In this document: in pieces, positions 1-10,634 of the stretch
Position numbering within the stretch: position 1 is the stretch's first letter
Layout of the letters: every line of letters starts with the position of its first letter
From: Magicicada septendecula
Taxonomy: Eukaryota > Arthropoda > Insecta > Hemiptera > Cicadidae
Assembly (NCBI GenBank): GCA_034769895.1
Contig: CM068370.1
Location: 41,645,344-41,709,343, forward strand
Direction of reading: 5' to 3'
Length of the DNA: 64,000 bases
The notes under the pieces: model-generated
Told to the model about the DNA's origin: nothing
Seen by the model: the letters and a program-made list of their open reading frames with translations, nothing else
Databases searched by the model: none
Made by a program: the position numbers and the translations under genes

Positions 1-3000
1 CTGTAGGGAATGACGTGGCATGTTTCGCACCTAACAAAGGACTAAGCGTTTCTAACGAGTGGGAAACGTTGCTACAGCTGTAGGGAATGACGTGGCATGT
101 TTCGCACCTAACAAAGGACTAAGCGTTCCTAACGAGTGGGAAACGTTGCTACAGCTGTAGGGAATGACGTGGCATGTTTGGCGCCTAACAAAGGACTAAG
201 CGTTCCTAACGAGTGGGAAACGTTGCTACAGCTGTAGGGGATGACGTGGCATGTTTCGCACCTAACAAAGGACTAAGCGTTTCTAACGAGTGGGAAACGT
301 TGCTACTGCTGTAGGGAATGACGTAGCATCTTTCGCACCTAACAAAGGACTAAGCGTTCCTAACGTGTGGCAAACGTTGCTACAGCTGTAGCGAATGACG
401 TGGCATGTTTGGCGCCTAACAAAGGACTAATCGTTCCTAACGTGTGGGAAACGTTGCTACAGCTGTAGGGAATGACGTGGCATGTTTCGCGCCTAACAAA
501 GGACTAAGCGTTCCTAACGAGTGGAAAACGTTGCTACAGATGTAGCGAATGACGTGGCATATTTGGCGCCTAACAAAGGACTAATCGTTCCTAACGTGTG
601 GGAAACGTTGCTACCGCTGTAGGGAATGACGTGGCATCTTTCGCACCTAACAAAGGACTAAGCGTTCCTAACGTGTGGGAAACGATGCTACCGCTGTAGG
701 GAATGACGTGGCATGTTTGGCGCCTAACAAAGGACTAAGCGTTCCTAACGACCGGGAAACGTTGCTACCGCTGTAGGGAATGACGTGGCATGTTTCGCGC
801 CTAACAAAAGACTAAGCGTTCCTAACGAGTGGGAATCGTTGCTACAGCTGTAGGGAATGACGTGGCATGTTTCGCGCCTAACAAAAGACTAAGCGTTCCT
901 AACGAGTGGGAAACGTTGCTACAGCTGTAGGGAATGACGTGGCATGTTTCGCGCCTAACAAAAGACTAAGCGTTTCTAACGAGTGGGAAACGTTGCTACA
1001 GCTGTAGGGAATGACGTGGCATGTTTGGCGCCTAACAAAGGACTAAGCGTTTCTAACGAGTGGGAAACGTTGCTACAGCTGTAGGGAATGACGTGGCATG
1101 TTTCGCACCTAACAAAGGACTAAGCGTTTCTAACGAGAGGGAAACGTTGCTACAGCTGTAGGGAATGACGTGGCATGTTTCGCACCTAACAAAGGACTAA
1201 GCGTTCCTAACGTGTGGGAAACGATGCTACCGCTGTAGGGAATGACGTGGCATGTTTGGCGCCTAACAAAGGACTAAGCGTTCCTAACGACCGGGAAACG
1301 TTGCTACCGCTGTAGGGAATGACGTGGCATGTTTCGCGCCTAACAAAAGACTAAGCGTTCCTAACGAGTGGGAATCGTTGCTACAGCTGTAGGGAATGAC
1401 GTGGCATGTTTCGCGCCTAACAAAAGACTAAGCGTTCCTAACGAGTGGGAAACGTTGCTACAGCTGTAGGGAATGACGTGGCATGTTTCGCGCCTAACAA
1501 AAGACTAAGCGTTCCTAACGAGAGGGAAACGTTGCTACAGCTGTAGGGAATGACGTGGCATGTTTCGCGCCTAACAAACGACTAAGCGTTTCTAATGAGT
1601 GGGAAAAGTTGCTACCGCTGTAGGGAATGACGTGGCATGTTTCGCACCTAACAAAGGACTAAGCGTTCCTAACGTGTGGGAAACGTTGCTACCGCTGTAG
1701 GGAATGACGTGGCATGTTTCGCGCCTAACAAAGGACTAAGCGTTCCTAACGAGTACGAAACGTTGCTACATCTGTAGGGAATGACGTGGCATTTTTGGCG
1801 CCTAACCAAGGAATAAGCGTTCCTAACGAGCGGGAAACGTTGCTACAGCTGTAGGGAATGACGTGGCATGTTTCGCGCCTAACAAAAGACTAAGCGTTCC
1901 TAACGAGTGGGAAACGTTGCTACAGCTGTAGGGAATGACGTGGCATGTTTCGCACCTAACAAAGGACTAAGCGTTCCTAACGAGTGGGAAACGTTGCTAC
2001 AGCTGTAGGGAATGACGTGGCATGTTTCGCACCTAACAAAGGACTAAGCGTTCCTAACGAGTGGGAAACGTTGCTACAGCTGTAGGGAATGACGTGGCAT
2101 GTTTCGCACCTAACAAAGGACTAAGCGTTCCTAACGTGTGGGAAACGTTGCTACTGCTGTAGGGAATGACGTGGCATGTTTCGCACCTAACAAAGGACTA
2201 AGCGTTCCTAACGAGCGGGAAACGTTGCTACAGCTGTAGGGAATGACGTGGCATGTTTCGCACCTAACAAAGGACTAAGCGTTCCTAACGAGCGGGAAAC
2301 GTTGCTACAGCTGTAGGGAATGACGTGGCATGTTTCGCACCTAACAAAGGACTAAGCGTTCCTAACGAGTGGGAAACGTTGCTACAGCTGTAGGGAATGA
2401 CGTGGCATGTTTCGCACCTAACAAAGGACTAAGCGTTCCTAACGAGCGGGAAACGTTGCTACAGCTGTAGGGAATGACGTGGCATGTTTCGCACCTAACA
2501 AAGGACTAAGCGTTCCTAACGAGTGGGAAACGTTGCTACAGCTGTAGGGAATGACGTGGCATGTTTCGCACCTAACAAAGGACTAAGCGTTCCTAACGAG
2601 TGGGAAACGTTGCTACAGCTGTAGGGAATGACGTGGCATGTTTCTCGCCTAACAAAAGACTAAGCGTTTCTAACGAGTGGGAAACGTTGCTACAGCTGTA
2701 GGGAATGACGTGGCATGTTTGGCGCCTAACAAAGGACTAAGCGTTTCTAACGAGTGGGAAACGTTGCTACAGCTGTAGGGGATGACGTGGCATGTTTCGC
2801 ACCTAACAAAGGACTAAGCGTTCCTAACGTGTGGGAAACGTTGCTACAGCTGTAGGGAATGACGTGGCATGTTTCGCACCTAACAAAGGACTAAGCGTTC
2901 CTAACGAGTGGGAAACGTTGCTACAGCTGTAGGGAATGACGTGGCATGTTTCGCACCTAACAAAGGACTAAGCGTTTCTAACGAGTGGGAAACGTTGCTA

Positions 3001-3627
3001 CAGCTGTAGGGAATGACGTGGCATGTTTCGCACCTAACAAAGGACTAAGCGTTTCTAACGAGTGGGAAACGTTGCTACTGCTGAAGGGAATGACGTGGCA
3101 TGTTTCGCACCTAACAAAGGACTAAGCGTTCCTAACGAGTGGGAAACGTTGCTACAGCTGTACGGAATGACGTGGCATGTTTCTCGCCTAACAAAAGACT
3201 AAGCGTTTCTAACGAGTGGGAAACGTTGCTACAGCTGTAGGGAATGACGTGGCATGTTTGGCGCCTAACAAAGGACTAAGCGTTTCTAACGAGTGGGAAA
3301 CGTTGCTACAGCTGTAGGGAATGATGTGGCATGTTTCGCGCCTAACAAAAGACTAAGCGTTTCTAACGAGTGGGAAACGTTGCTACAGCTGTAGGGAATG
3401 ACGTGGCATGTTTGGCGCCTAACAAAGGACTAAGCGTTCCTAACGACCGGGAATCGTTGCTACCGCTGTAGGGAATGACGTGGCATGTTTCGCGCCTAAC
3501 AAAGGACTAAGCGTTCCTAACGTGTGTGAAACGTTGCTACAGCTGTAGGGAATGACGTGGCATGTTTGGCGCCTAACAAAGGACTCAGCGTTCCTAACGA
3601 GTGGGAAACGTTGCTACAGCTGTAGGG
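1..3627. repeat. 77-bp tandem satellite array (47 units)
   Basis: Forty-seven head-to-tail units, each exactly 77 bp, with unit starts at 1+77n as far as 3620; a 48th unit breaks off about 8 bases later. Units differ only by substitutions (for example TTTCGCACC, TTTCGCGCC or TTTGGCGCC in the first half, and GAGTGGG, GTGTGGG, GAGCGGG or GACCGGG in the second). I saw no insertion or deletion in the array. Most junctions form the 12-bp palindrome ctacagctgtag, and units carrying gcgtttc also pair it with gaaacg downstream. The array is cut by the window edge, so its true length is unknown. It has no coding capacity; it is typical satellite DNA. Confidence 0.97.
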
Positions 3628-3849
3628 AAACGAACGTTTATCAGTGTTGGCAACACCTTTCATCAAAATATCTCTTTGGTAAAAAAAAAATGGTATGATC
3701 CTTATATTTATGGTATTCCTAAATTAGTTTCTAGAATGATACTATCTGCTAAAGCAGGTCCTGGGTTGAGGGGTTGAGATTTTGTTAGAGTATCCCAAAT
3801 GGATCTTTCTGGTAAGGTCGCAACGTTTGTTTAATATGCTGTTATTATC
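3628..3849. other. short unique spacer, no gene recognised
   Basis: The sequence between the satellite and the first LINE has no open frame of note. It includes a short A-run near 3681 and may be the eroded upstream part of the following LINE, but no motif proves this. Confidence 0.4.
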
Positions 3850-4790
3850 TATATCAAAGAGGTACAGATTCTGCGTGGAGTAAGACAAGGATGTATGCTG
3901 TCTCCGCTTTTATTCAACATCTACTCGGAAGGTATTTTTAGAGAAGCTTTAGATGAATGTGATGTGGGAATCGCTCTGAACGGTGAAAGAATAAATAACC
4001 TACGTTATGCGGATGATACAGTCATATTCGTAGATTGGTTAGAGGGGTCGCAACTACTAATGAACAGAGTGACAGAAAGCAGCCGTCGATATGGTCTAGA
4101 CATCAGTGTTAATAAAACGAAGCTATCTAAGAACAAGTTCACAAACTGCACCCTTAAAATAAACCACAGGCCAGTTGAACGTGTAAGCCAATTTACATAT
4201 CTTGGTACTATAGTCAATGAACAATGGGACCACTCTCAAGAAATAAAGAGCAGAATTGAAAAGGCAAGAACAGTGTACACGAGAATGAGCAGTTTATTCA
4301 AAAGTCACGATTTAACAATAAACACAAAGATGAGACTTTTACGCTGCTACGTATTCTCGGTCCTCTTCTACGGTGTAGAATCTTGGACTCTGACTGAAGC
4401 CACAACTAAAAAATTGGAATCTTTTAAAACGTGGCTTTGCCGTAGAATATTGAGTATTTCATGGATAGCACTTATAACTAATTTTGAAGTTCTTAGAAAG
4501 ATGAAGAAAGAAAGGGAAGTTATTAACACAGTGAAGATAAAAAGCTTCAGTATCTGGGACATCTCATGAGAAATGAACAGAGATTTTACTTATTGCAGTC
4601 CATACTACAGGGGAAAGTACTTGGAAAGAGAGAAGTTGGGCGACCGAGAATATCATGGCTGAGAAATTTAAGGACCTGGTTTGGCATGAATACAACTGAC
4701 TTATTGCTTACAGCAGTGCAGGAAATTAAAATAGCCTGTATGATATCCAACATCCGAACCGGATAGGAACTATGAGAAGAAGATCTATAT
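3850..4790 (+). mobile_element. LINE fragment: reverse transcriptase C-terminal half (RTE-like)
   Basis: A 5'-truncated non-LTR retrotransposon. It encodes the second half of a reverse transcriptase: a GVRQGCMLSP-type motif just before 3900, the catalytic YADD at about 4006-4017, then the YLGT and FYGVESWTL motifs, the CRRIL and SW segments and a basic C-terminal region ending near 4766. The frame shifts once near 4555-4570: the GH-x-MRNEQ segment continues in the next frame (4566-4766), as one expects of a dead copy. The C-terminal layout resembles the RTE/BovB group, inferred from motif order only. The 3' end reads agaagaagatc, as in the fragment ending near 25130. The 5' part and the endonuclease are missing. 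Confidence 0.85.
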
Positions 4791-4799
4791 CAAATAGTA

Positions 4800-5404
4800 T
4801 TTGCTTGAGATTTTCCTTTTAGCAGAATCTAATTTTAATTTACAATCTCATGAGAAGTGTGTACTTATTTAGTCTTACTACCCTGTGACTAACTTTAGAA
4901 TGCAGGCGTACGATTCCAATTTGGATTATGCCGTAATTCAACAAATGCCGTTTTGCAGTGATTAACTTGCAATGTCAGACACACTCGATACACCATTTTT
5001 ATCAATTTTAGTGATATTATTTGTAGCGTATATGTTTGCATTTACGCACATTGGCGATACTACCTACATTGTATCAGTTACAGTTAAATAGCAGATTATC
5101 ATGCCATGCTGTAGTAAACAACAGAATTATTGTGCTCTTGCACAGACCCGTAACTAACAATCGTTTAAAATGTAACCTCAAAACACCGAGTAAAATGTTG
5201 CGTACACTAAATAAATATATCACACTGTAAACTTGAACTTTTACACAAAGTTTAAACAGATTTATGTAATAGTGTATCAAGTATTGTAATATGTCCGCAG
5301 ATAGACAATAAAGTCAACGATTAGTCTTTATTGAAATAATGCTTATGCTTTCAAAATTTATTTTTATTTATATTATATATTTATTTTATTTTAATACTTT
5401 AATT
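4800..5404. other. AT-rich interval, no gene recognised
   Basis: Small open frames on both strands here (for example 5036-5230) have no recognisable domain and low-complexity composition. No element boundaries seen. Confidence 0.5.
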
Positions 5405-5890
5405 TTTTAATTTTTATTGGTTCATTTTTTCATTTTTTTTTCTTATCGGCCATCTAAGGACCACGTGCCAATTTCGATTCTTTATTCTTTGTTCTTTTCT
5501 TTTTCTCCAATATTCTATCATCTTTTCACTGTATCTCTTCTTCCTGACTTCAGTCCACTTTAAACCTGCGTTTTTCTCTCTCCTGCCCTGGACTCCTTCC
5601 ATTTTTAACACTTTCGCCCGAAAAACTTCTCTTTCAATTGCTTCTTCTGCGTGTATATTATTTTTTCTAAATCCTTTTGGACTTCTTTAATCCAACTTGA
5701 TGTTGACTTCTTCCCCCACAGATATTTGAAGATTTGCTTTGCCAACCTATTGTCGTCCATTCTATATAAATGTCCAAAAAATAATAGCCTTCTTTTCCTC
5801 ATTGTTTCTGTTATATTTTCTATACTTTGATATATTTCATAATTACTTCTTAATTTCCAACCTTCTAAGATTTTCGTGGGCCTAATAGTG
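5405..5890 (-). mobile_element. LINE 3' fragment, family C
   Basis: Minus-strand frames encode the C-terminal LINE segment LFFGHLYRMDD followed by a basic region with SSWIKEVQKDLEK, then a second basic frame (5414-5611). The same protein and flanking DNA recur on the plus strand at 28031-29112, so this is a second, more truncated copy of that family. The 5' break lies near the point where the minus strand reads taggcccacgaaaa (about 5875); the 3' end runs into a T/A-rich tract near 5410. It is too short to encode any complete domain. Confidence 0.8.
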
Positions 5891-6189
5891 TCCTAATAAT
5901 TTGTTTATTATATTTTTATTATTTTCATATTTACTTCAATAATTTTATTATTAGTAATTTGACAATTAAAATTTCTAAGCAACGTGTGTGTATCACAAAC
6001 TAAAGCACCTTGGGCAGTATACAACAACCACGTCATACATGACCTTGTTCGTTAAGTCCTTACTAAGACCATATCTGTGGCAAACTTCTCATAAAATCTC
6101 TTCTTCAAGGTTTATCTCTTTTATATATTTAAATCCTTAAAAGTTTCTACCTTATAGCCTATGTTTATGCTGAATATTATTTTTCTCGT

Positions 6190-6430
6190 TTCTTGACAAA
6201 CCAATCTTTTAACACTGAAAATGTTTATAAGGACGTGTCGCACATTTGAAAACGGCCGCTGGTGCGTGATCGAAAATGGGAACCGGTGAGTTTCCATAGA
6301 AACTACTTCTTTGTTGTCAATAACATAGTACACATATAAAACTTCGCTTATGAATGCGACTACATTTAACTTATAATCTGTACATTGGTAAATGAAGAAT
6401 GAATTCATTGATTGGTGAATGAACATAAAT
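6190..6430 (+). repeat. dispersed repeat related to family H, first copy
   Basis: About 230 bp matching 19530-19795 almost base for base (shared landmarks: gtttataaggacgt, ctggtgcgtgatcgaaaa, tttccatagaaactactt, gaatgcgactac). The stretch tttccatagaaactacttc followed by a diverged acacatataaaa also occurs in family H at about 33740 and 33926, which suggests a family H derivative that has lost the ribozyme-bearing middle. The adjoining 6440-6512 block recurs at 21466-21540, so this locus looks like the uninterrupted version of the 19.5-21.5 kb locus. Confidence 0.7.
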
Positions 6431-6439
6431 ATATATATT

Positions 6440-6512
6440 TTTTAGATTTATTGAAGCATTTTCAATGCCCTTCTCTGTGCATTGCATTTGTGCAATGCCT
6501 GTAAATTGTTTC
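6440..6512 (+). repeat. short dispersed repeat, first copy
   Basis: About 70 bp beginning at the tttttagatttattg block and ending after gcatttgtgcaatgc, repeated at 21466-21540 with few differences. No coding potential; parent element unknown. Confidence 0.65.
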
Positions 6513-6998
6513 TTTTTTTCTTCGTTTTTGTTTCAAATCAGTTCACGTCGTGACTTAGTTGCACGTAACCCCACTGAAACTTTAGCAGCCTTTATCGTCT
6601 TTACCACTTTACTCGCTTAATATATTCTTTAAATTATTTTCTAAAAGCGTAACTGTTTTTCCTTTTCCAATGTACGTGCAAAGTAACATGACACTTTTAG
6701 TGACACAGAATTCAGTATGCTATTTGTAATGACATGGAAAGGAATAAAAGTACATACTTATATCAAACAGGAGATTCTTTACGAAATTTTCTTACAGTTT
6801 ATGAAAAACCAAGAGTGTGGGATTTACCACAAGCGACATCACGAGTTTTTGAAAATATGCTTTCACCTTCCAACATCTTCTCTTCCTTGGTCGGCAACTG
6901 GAAACCTGTTTTTTTTTTTAATCTAACAATCTTAACAATAAAACTGAGACAGCTTAATAAGTAGTGTGGCATATTAAAGGCCTTAGTTATTTCTAAAG

Positions 6999-7083
6999 GC
7001 CGAAGCCAATTAGGCCGACAACTTATGTTTGTCGCCGAAGCCAATTAGGCCGACAACTTATGTTTGTCGCCGAAGCCAATTAG
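6999..7083. repeat. 35-bp tandem repeat, about 2.4 units
   Basis: Two perfect 35-bp units starting at 6999 and 7034 (gccgaagccaattagg ...) and a partial third from 7069. Exact identity suggests recent slippage or unequal exchange. Confidence 0.9.
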
Positions 7084-7089
7084 TTCCGT

Positions 7090-7325
7090 CTTCCTCAGTC
7101 CTCTTTATCTGGCCACAACAGCTACATTCTTCCTCACTGATCACCCTATCCAAATACAACAAACCAGACTACCCCCGCAGTTTCTTTCTTAACATCATGT
7201 CTTCAAGAATGTTTTGCAGAAATCTATACCGTTTAGCAGAGCTCTTTTGTCTTCAATTTCACTAAAAACCTTTCCTCTTTACTCCGATTTTCCACCCAGC
7301 TTATTTTGGCGAGTCTCCTGCTAAA
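7090..7325 (-). mobile_element. eroded LINE C-terminal fragment
   Basis: Minus-strand translation in mixed frames gives LAKISWVENRSKEE and LLNGIDFCKTF, reminiscent of the segment after the CRRxLxISW motif of LINE reverse transcriptases. There are several breaks, no intact frame and uncertain limits. Confidence 0.4.
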
Positions 7326-7512
7326 CAATATTTCCTCAGCTTCGAGCCCAATATTAGGGAATTTGCCTTAAGGAACAGCTTTTTAATGAGATAAATACTC
7401 TCAGCCAGACTGACAATTTAATCCATATAATGTGACTTTTAAAATTCGTTGTCAGGTAATAGAAAAAACTTTTATAACAGTTGTTACCTACCATTGCGTG
7501 TAAAAACTTTAT

Positions 7513-7540
7513 TTTTCTTTAAATATTTATTTAAAGAAAA
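7513..7540. repeat. 12-bp-arm hairpin
   Basis: Perfect inverted repeat: ttttctttaaat (7513-7524) and atttaaagaaaa (7529-7540) around a 4-base loop. It is AT-rich, so chance formation is possible; no associated gene. Confidence 0.5.
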
Positions 7541-7814
7541 TTTATCCAATCAAGTGGAGTGTTAGGGCAACTTTCTTAGCGAGGGCGAATCCTTTTATCC
7601 ACCACCCGTCAACTTAGTCGTGTGTAGCTACCATAAATATAAAGAAAGTGAGAGTGTTTAATACCCATGTACTTGGGACCCCCCTTAAGTCACTTCTTAT
7701 CGTATCAGTCCAGGATCATTTGCCTTAATTTACATATTTATTTGAAAACGTTTATATAAAAGTTTATAAAAAGCTGAGGAAACCAGCGAATATTTGGCAA
7801 TATTTAGAGTATTT

Positions 7815-7930
7815 AATTAATAAAGTTGCGTTAGTGATTATAATCACAAACAGAAAATATAGTGTTCCATACCACTATAGAATAAACTCACGATTAGAAT
7901 TTTCAAGCTTCACAGCTCATCATAATGTTG
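7815..7930 (-). mobile_element. family N micro-element with decayed hammerhead motif
   Basis: The minus strand matches the 123-bp element at 44425-44547 (shared ctatagtggt, gtgattataa and cactaacgcaac blocks). Its ribozyme region reads AUGAUGA, then stem II GAGCU/AAGCUU, then GAAAAUUCUA. The first core base C3 is replaced by A and the stem-I complement is damaged, so cleavage activity is unlikely. No clear target duplication. Confidence 0.65.
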
Positions 7931-8041
7931 ATTCCACAAAACATTCTTCTTCGTACATACGTTCAAGATAGGTGGCTTACCCAACTTACCCTACACGATT
8001 TCGTTGGTACGATAAGAGGTCTATTATAGTTGTTGTTGTTA

Positions 8042-8071
<30 letters not shown>
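8042..8071. repeat. (TA)n tract, left
   Basis: An alternating TA run just outside the fold-back element and its 44-nt left tail. A matching tract lies on the other side at 8682-8723, so both may be halves of one (TA)n target that was duplicated on insertion. Confidence 0.8.
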
Positions 8072-8072
<1 letters not shown>

Positions 8073-8143
8073 TTCAATCACTTTCTGCTACAGTCCGTTT
8101 CTTGATGTATATAATACTATAATACTTATAACTATTTTACCTC

Positions 8144-8214
8144 AAGATGTATTTTTTCCTTTAGGGACATGTTTCGGGAGATCCTGTTCTCCCATCTTCA
8201 ACCTTCGCCATCTT
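8144..8214 (-). ncRNA. hammerhead-like motif, left arm
   Basis: Mirror copy of the motif at 8582-8652, carried by the left arm of the fold-back: same core UUGAAGA, GGGAGA/UCUCCC stem II and GAAACAUGUC. It shares the C3 change. Confidence 0.55.
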
Positions 8215-8581
8215 GCTTCTGTTGCAGTATTTGTGTGTTGGCTTCTGGATGTTATTATGGTGGTTTGTTGGTCTTTGGTCCTTCAATCTTGCATTATTGT
8301 GTGTGGTTGTGGTATCTGTTTTTGTATTTTGTGTATTTTCGATGAACATTTGGGAAAATTTACAGATTTACAAACATAAAACACAAAACAAATTAATACC
8401 AGAACAAATACAAATCAATACAAAACATGACACAATATTCAAAGCACTCAACATCGAAAATACACAAAATACAAAAACAGATACCACAACCACACACAAT
8501 AATGCAAGACTGAAGGACCAAAAACCAACAAACCACCATAATAACATCCAGAAGCCAACACACAAATACTGCACCAGAAGC

Positions 8582-8652
8582 AAGATGGCGAAGGTTGAAG
8601 ATGGGAGAACAGGATCTCCCGAAACATGTCCCTAAAGGAAAAAATACATCTT
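8582..8652 (+). ncRNA. hammerhead-like motif, right arm
   Basis: The order is stem-I strands AAGAUG and AGG (8582-8594), core UUGAAGA (8595-8601), stem II GGGAGA/UCUCCC with a 6-nt loop, GAAAC, palindrome ACAUGU, then C (8130+500) and the stem-I complements CCU (8631-8633) and CAUCUU (8647-8652). The architecture is type I. C3 is U instead of C, a change expected to weaken or abolish cleavage. An inverted copy lies at 8144-8214 on the minus strand. Confidence 0.6.
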
Positions 8653-8679
8653 GAGGTAAAATAGTTATAAGTATTATAG

Positions 8680-8681
<2 letters not shown>

Positions 8682-8723
<42 letters not shown>
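8682..8723. repeat. (TA)n tract, right; likely LINE 3' tail
   Basis: A (TA)n run directly beyond the 3' end of the minus-strand LINE that follows. The family B LINE at 15.2 kb also ends in (TA)n, so this tract is probably the LINE's own tail, later used as target by the fold-back element. Confidence 0.8.
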
Positions 8724-8725
<2 letters not shown>

Positions 8726-8727
<2 letters not shown>

Positions 8728-9575
8728 CGGTTCATAACGTTATCCTACGTCTTCCGATCCCTAGTCTCCATTGGTCTCGATCCAACCAAGATTCTTCTTC
8801 CAATTTCCGGTCTCTCATTGCCTGATTGATGCCTTCTCTCCAACTCAACGTAGGTCTTTCTCTTCGCCTACGACCATATGGTGTCCATCCCAAAATTTGC
8901 TTGGGGATTCGATTATCCGGCATTCTTTGCACATGTCCAAACCATCTTAGCTGTTTTGTTTTTATGTCGTCAACAAAAGAGCACTGTACCCCCATTATCT
9001 CCCGGATTCTGACGTTTCTTACTTTTTCCAGTTTTGACCTCCCTTCGCCAATAATCCATCTCAGTAGCCTCCAACAACTTTTCTGTTCTTTGTGTTATTG
9101 GCCATATTTCACACCCGTATGACGTAATTGGTTTCACAATTGCATTGTATATACAATGTTTATTTTGTTTTGATATTTGTTGGTCCCACAATATGTTGTT
9201 CAGCAATGCTATTGATTTTCTTCCCAAGTTATTTCTTTCTCTTATCGCTTTATCTAGACTACCATCTTGTATAACTGCTGTTCCTAGATATTTATAGCTA
9301 CTGCAATTTATTATTTCTTGTTCGTCTTCTAAAATTAAATTCTTCTGTTCCCCACCAATGCACATATACTCCGTTTTCTTTGTGTTTACTTCAAGGCTCC
9401 ATAGCTTATATTTCTCTATAAGTTTTCGTGTCATGTATTCCATGTCGTGATAGTCCTGCGCTACCACGACTTGGTCGTCAGCGAAACACAGTGTGTACAC
9501 TGTGTTGTCAATTAGAGGTATCCCCATTTTGTGGCATTCCTTTTTCCAGGTTTTGAGGGCTTGTTCCAAGTATAT
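8726..9575 (-). mobile_element. LINE fragment, family B (RT C-terminal half)
   Basis: The minus strand encodes the rear of a LINE reverse transcriptase. The first frame (8970-9569) has the catalytic FADDQ, KTEYM, YKYLGTAV and TSYGCEIWPI motifs. The second frame (8732-8995) has LRWFGHVQRMPDNRIPKQIL, a basic GRRRRERP stretch and DRDQWRLGIGRRR. A frame change near 8990 separates them, so the copy is dead. The 5' end stops abruptly near 9575 in an AT-rich tract; the 3' end is a (TA)n tail. Relatives are at 15.2-16.8 kb and 43.7-44.1 kb. Confidence 0.85.
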
Positions 9576-10626
9576 CTATAATTATAATTATAATTATTTA
9601 TATTATCTATGTTATAATTATAATAATTCCTATTACTACTAGTGCCCACGACTTAAAAATACCGTAAGTCAGTTCCTTTCGGCATCAACATTTTTGTTAT
9701 AAAATTTGCAATTAAACAAACGAAACAAAAACTGTTTGAAAACAATGATGAAGTTGAACAATTAGAAACGATCAGCTGGAATTTATTTCGAGATTAGAAC
9801 ATCGAACTAACCAAAACGTTACAGGACTGACGGGAGACAATGTGTTAATGTGAATGTGTTAGACCTGATGGCACAAAAAAAACTTATATGGTTAGACGTC
9901 ATGGTCATAGTGAGCGGGTTATGGTGGTTAAAAAGTGTGTGGAAATAGACTTGTACTAGAAAAAGGAAAAAAAGACGCCCTAAAACGTACTGGAATGTTG
10001 ACGATCAAAAAGCAATGACAGAGTACTACTAGCAAATGATGTCCACGAACACCCACCGTGGCGTAAGGGAAGCGACCTGCGGTTTGGACTGTAGAAACTT
10101 CCGTAAACAGATAATAAACATCGACGTTTTTAATAGCGATAAAATTAATCTTCCGTCGTGTCTGAAATACGATTTGTCCCGGTACAAACGCCACGTGCAT
10201 ACTTGCTTTATCACGTAGGCTTACTGACTGATGCGTTCCCCACCCGAGAACCATTGTTACGCGATATGTAGAACACCGAGCCTCATTACATAACCAGAAC
10301 TCTACAGACTAGAATAGAAACAGATAAGCGGCTGACTATAAATACAACTCCATCCGTAGTATTTGTGTAACGGTTATGTAATATAATTACTTTTTAACAC
10401 TTGTTGATCGGTTTAACAATGAACTTCCATTTCCGACGTTGATTTTTATTAATTGTGTCTCTGTGACTGATAAACCTACAGTTGAATAAACCTGCTATCA
10501 GTTTATAAAATTAAATTTTACGTTAGACTGAATTGTTACTTTGGAGGTAAATTAAAATTAAAATTACTAGTAAACGTTTACCAGTTTTAACTACGTTGTA
10601 TTAGCCGACTGAACTCAAATAAGTCA
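9576..10626. other. no gene recognised; possible LINE trace at 9860-10020
   Basis: Around 9860-10020 (+) a frame reads VRRHGHSERVMVVKKC then KKEKKTP, faintly like the GHV-R-D tail of LINEs. The rest shows no domain. The open frame at 9928-10254 (-) has no recognisable motif. Confidence 0.3.
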
Positions 10627-10634
10627 AATTGGTT
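10627..10634. repeat. 8-bp target duplication, left (hAT)
   Basis: aattggtt, matched by aattagtt at 11709-11716 (7 of 8), immediately outside the CAG...CTG ends of the hAT element. Confidence 0.75.

Larger units (their letters stand above)
8072..8681. mobile_element. fold-back retroelement (PLE-like), 229-bp arms
   Basis: Long inverted repeat: left arm 8116-8344, right arm 8452-8680, about 98% identical by eye, 107-bp spacer. A further 44 nt (8072-8115) is present only at the left end. Each arm holds an open frame ending in KYCxRSKMAKVEDG followed by PETCP and a stop (plus strand in the right arm), with a hammerhead-like motif overlapping the frame's end. The one-sided tail and the ribozyme placed at the end of the coding region are also seen in the Penelope-like copies at 39, 50 and 59 kb. 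No reverse transcriptase is present; assignment to PLEs is inference. Confidence 0.65.

Noticed and set aside
1-3627. Regular repeats considered as a CRISPR-like array
   Set aside because: Units are contiguous 77-bp repeats with no variable spacers, in a eukaryotic genome; it is a satellite.
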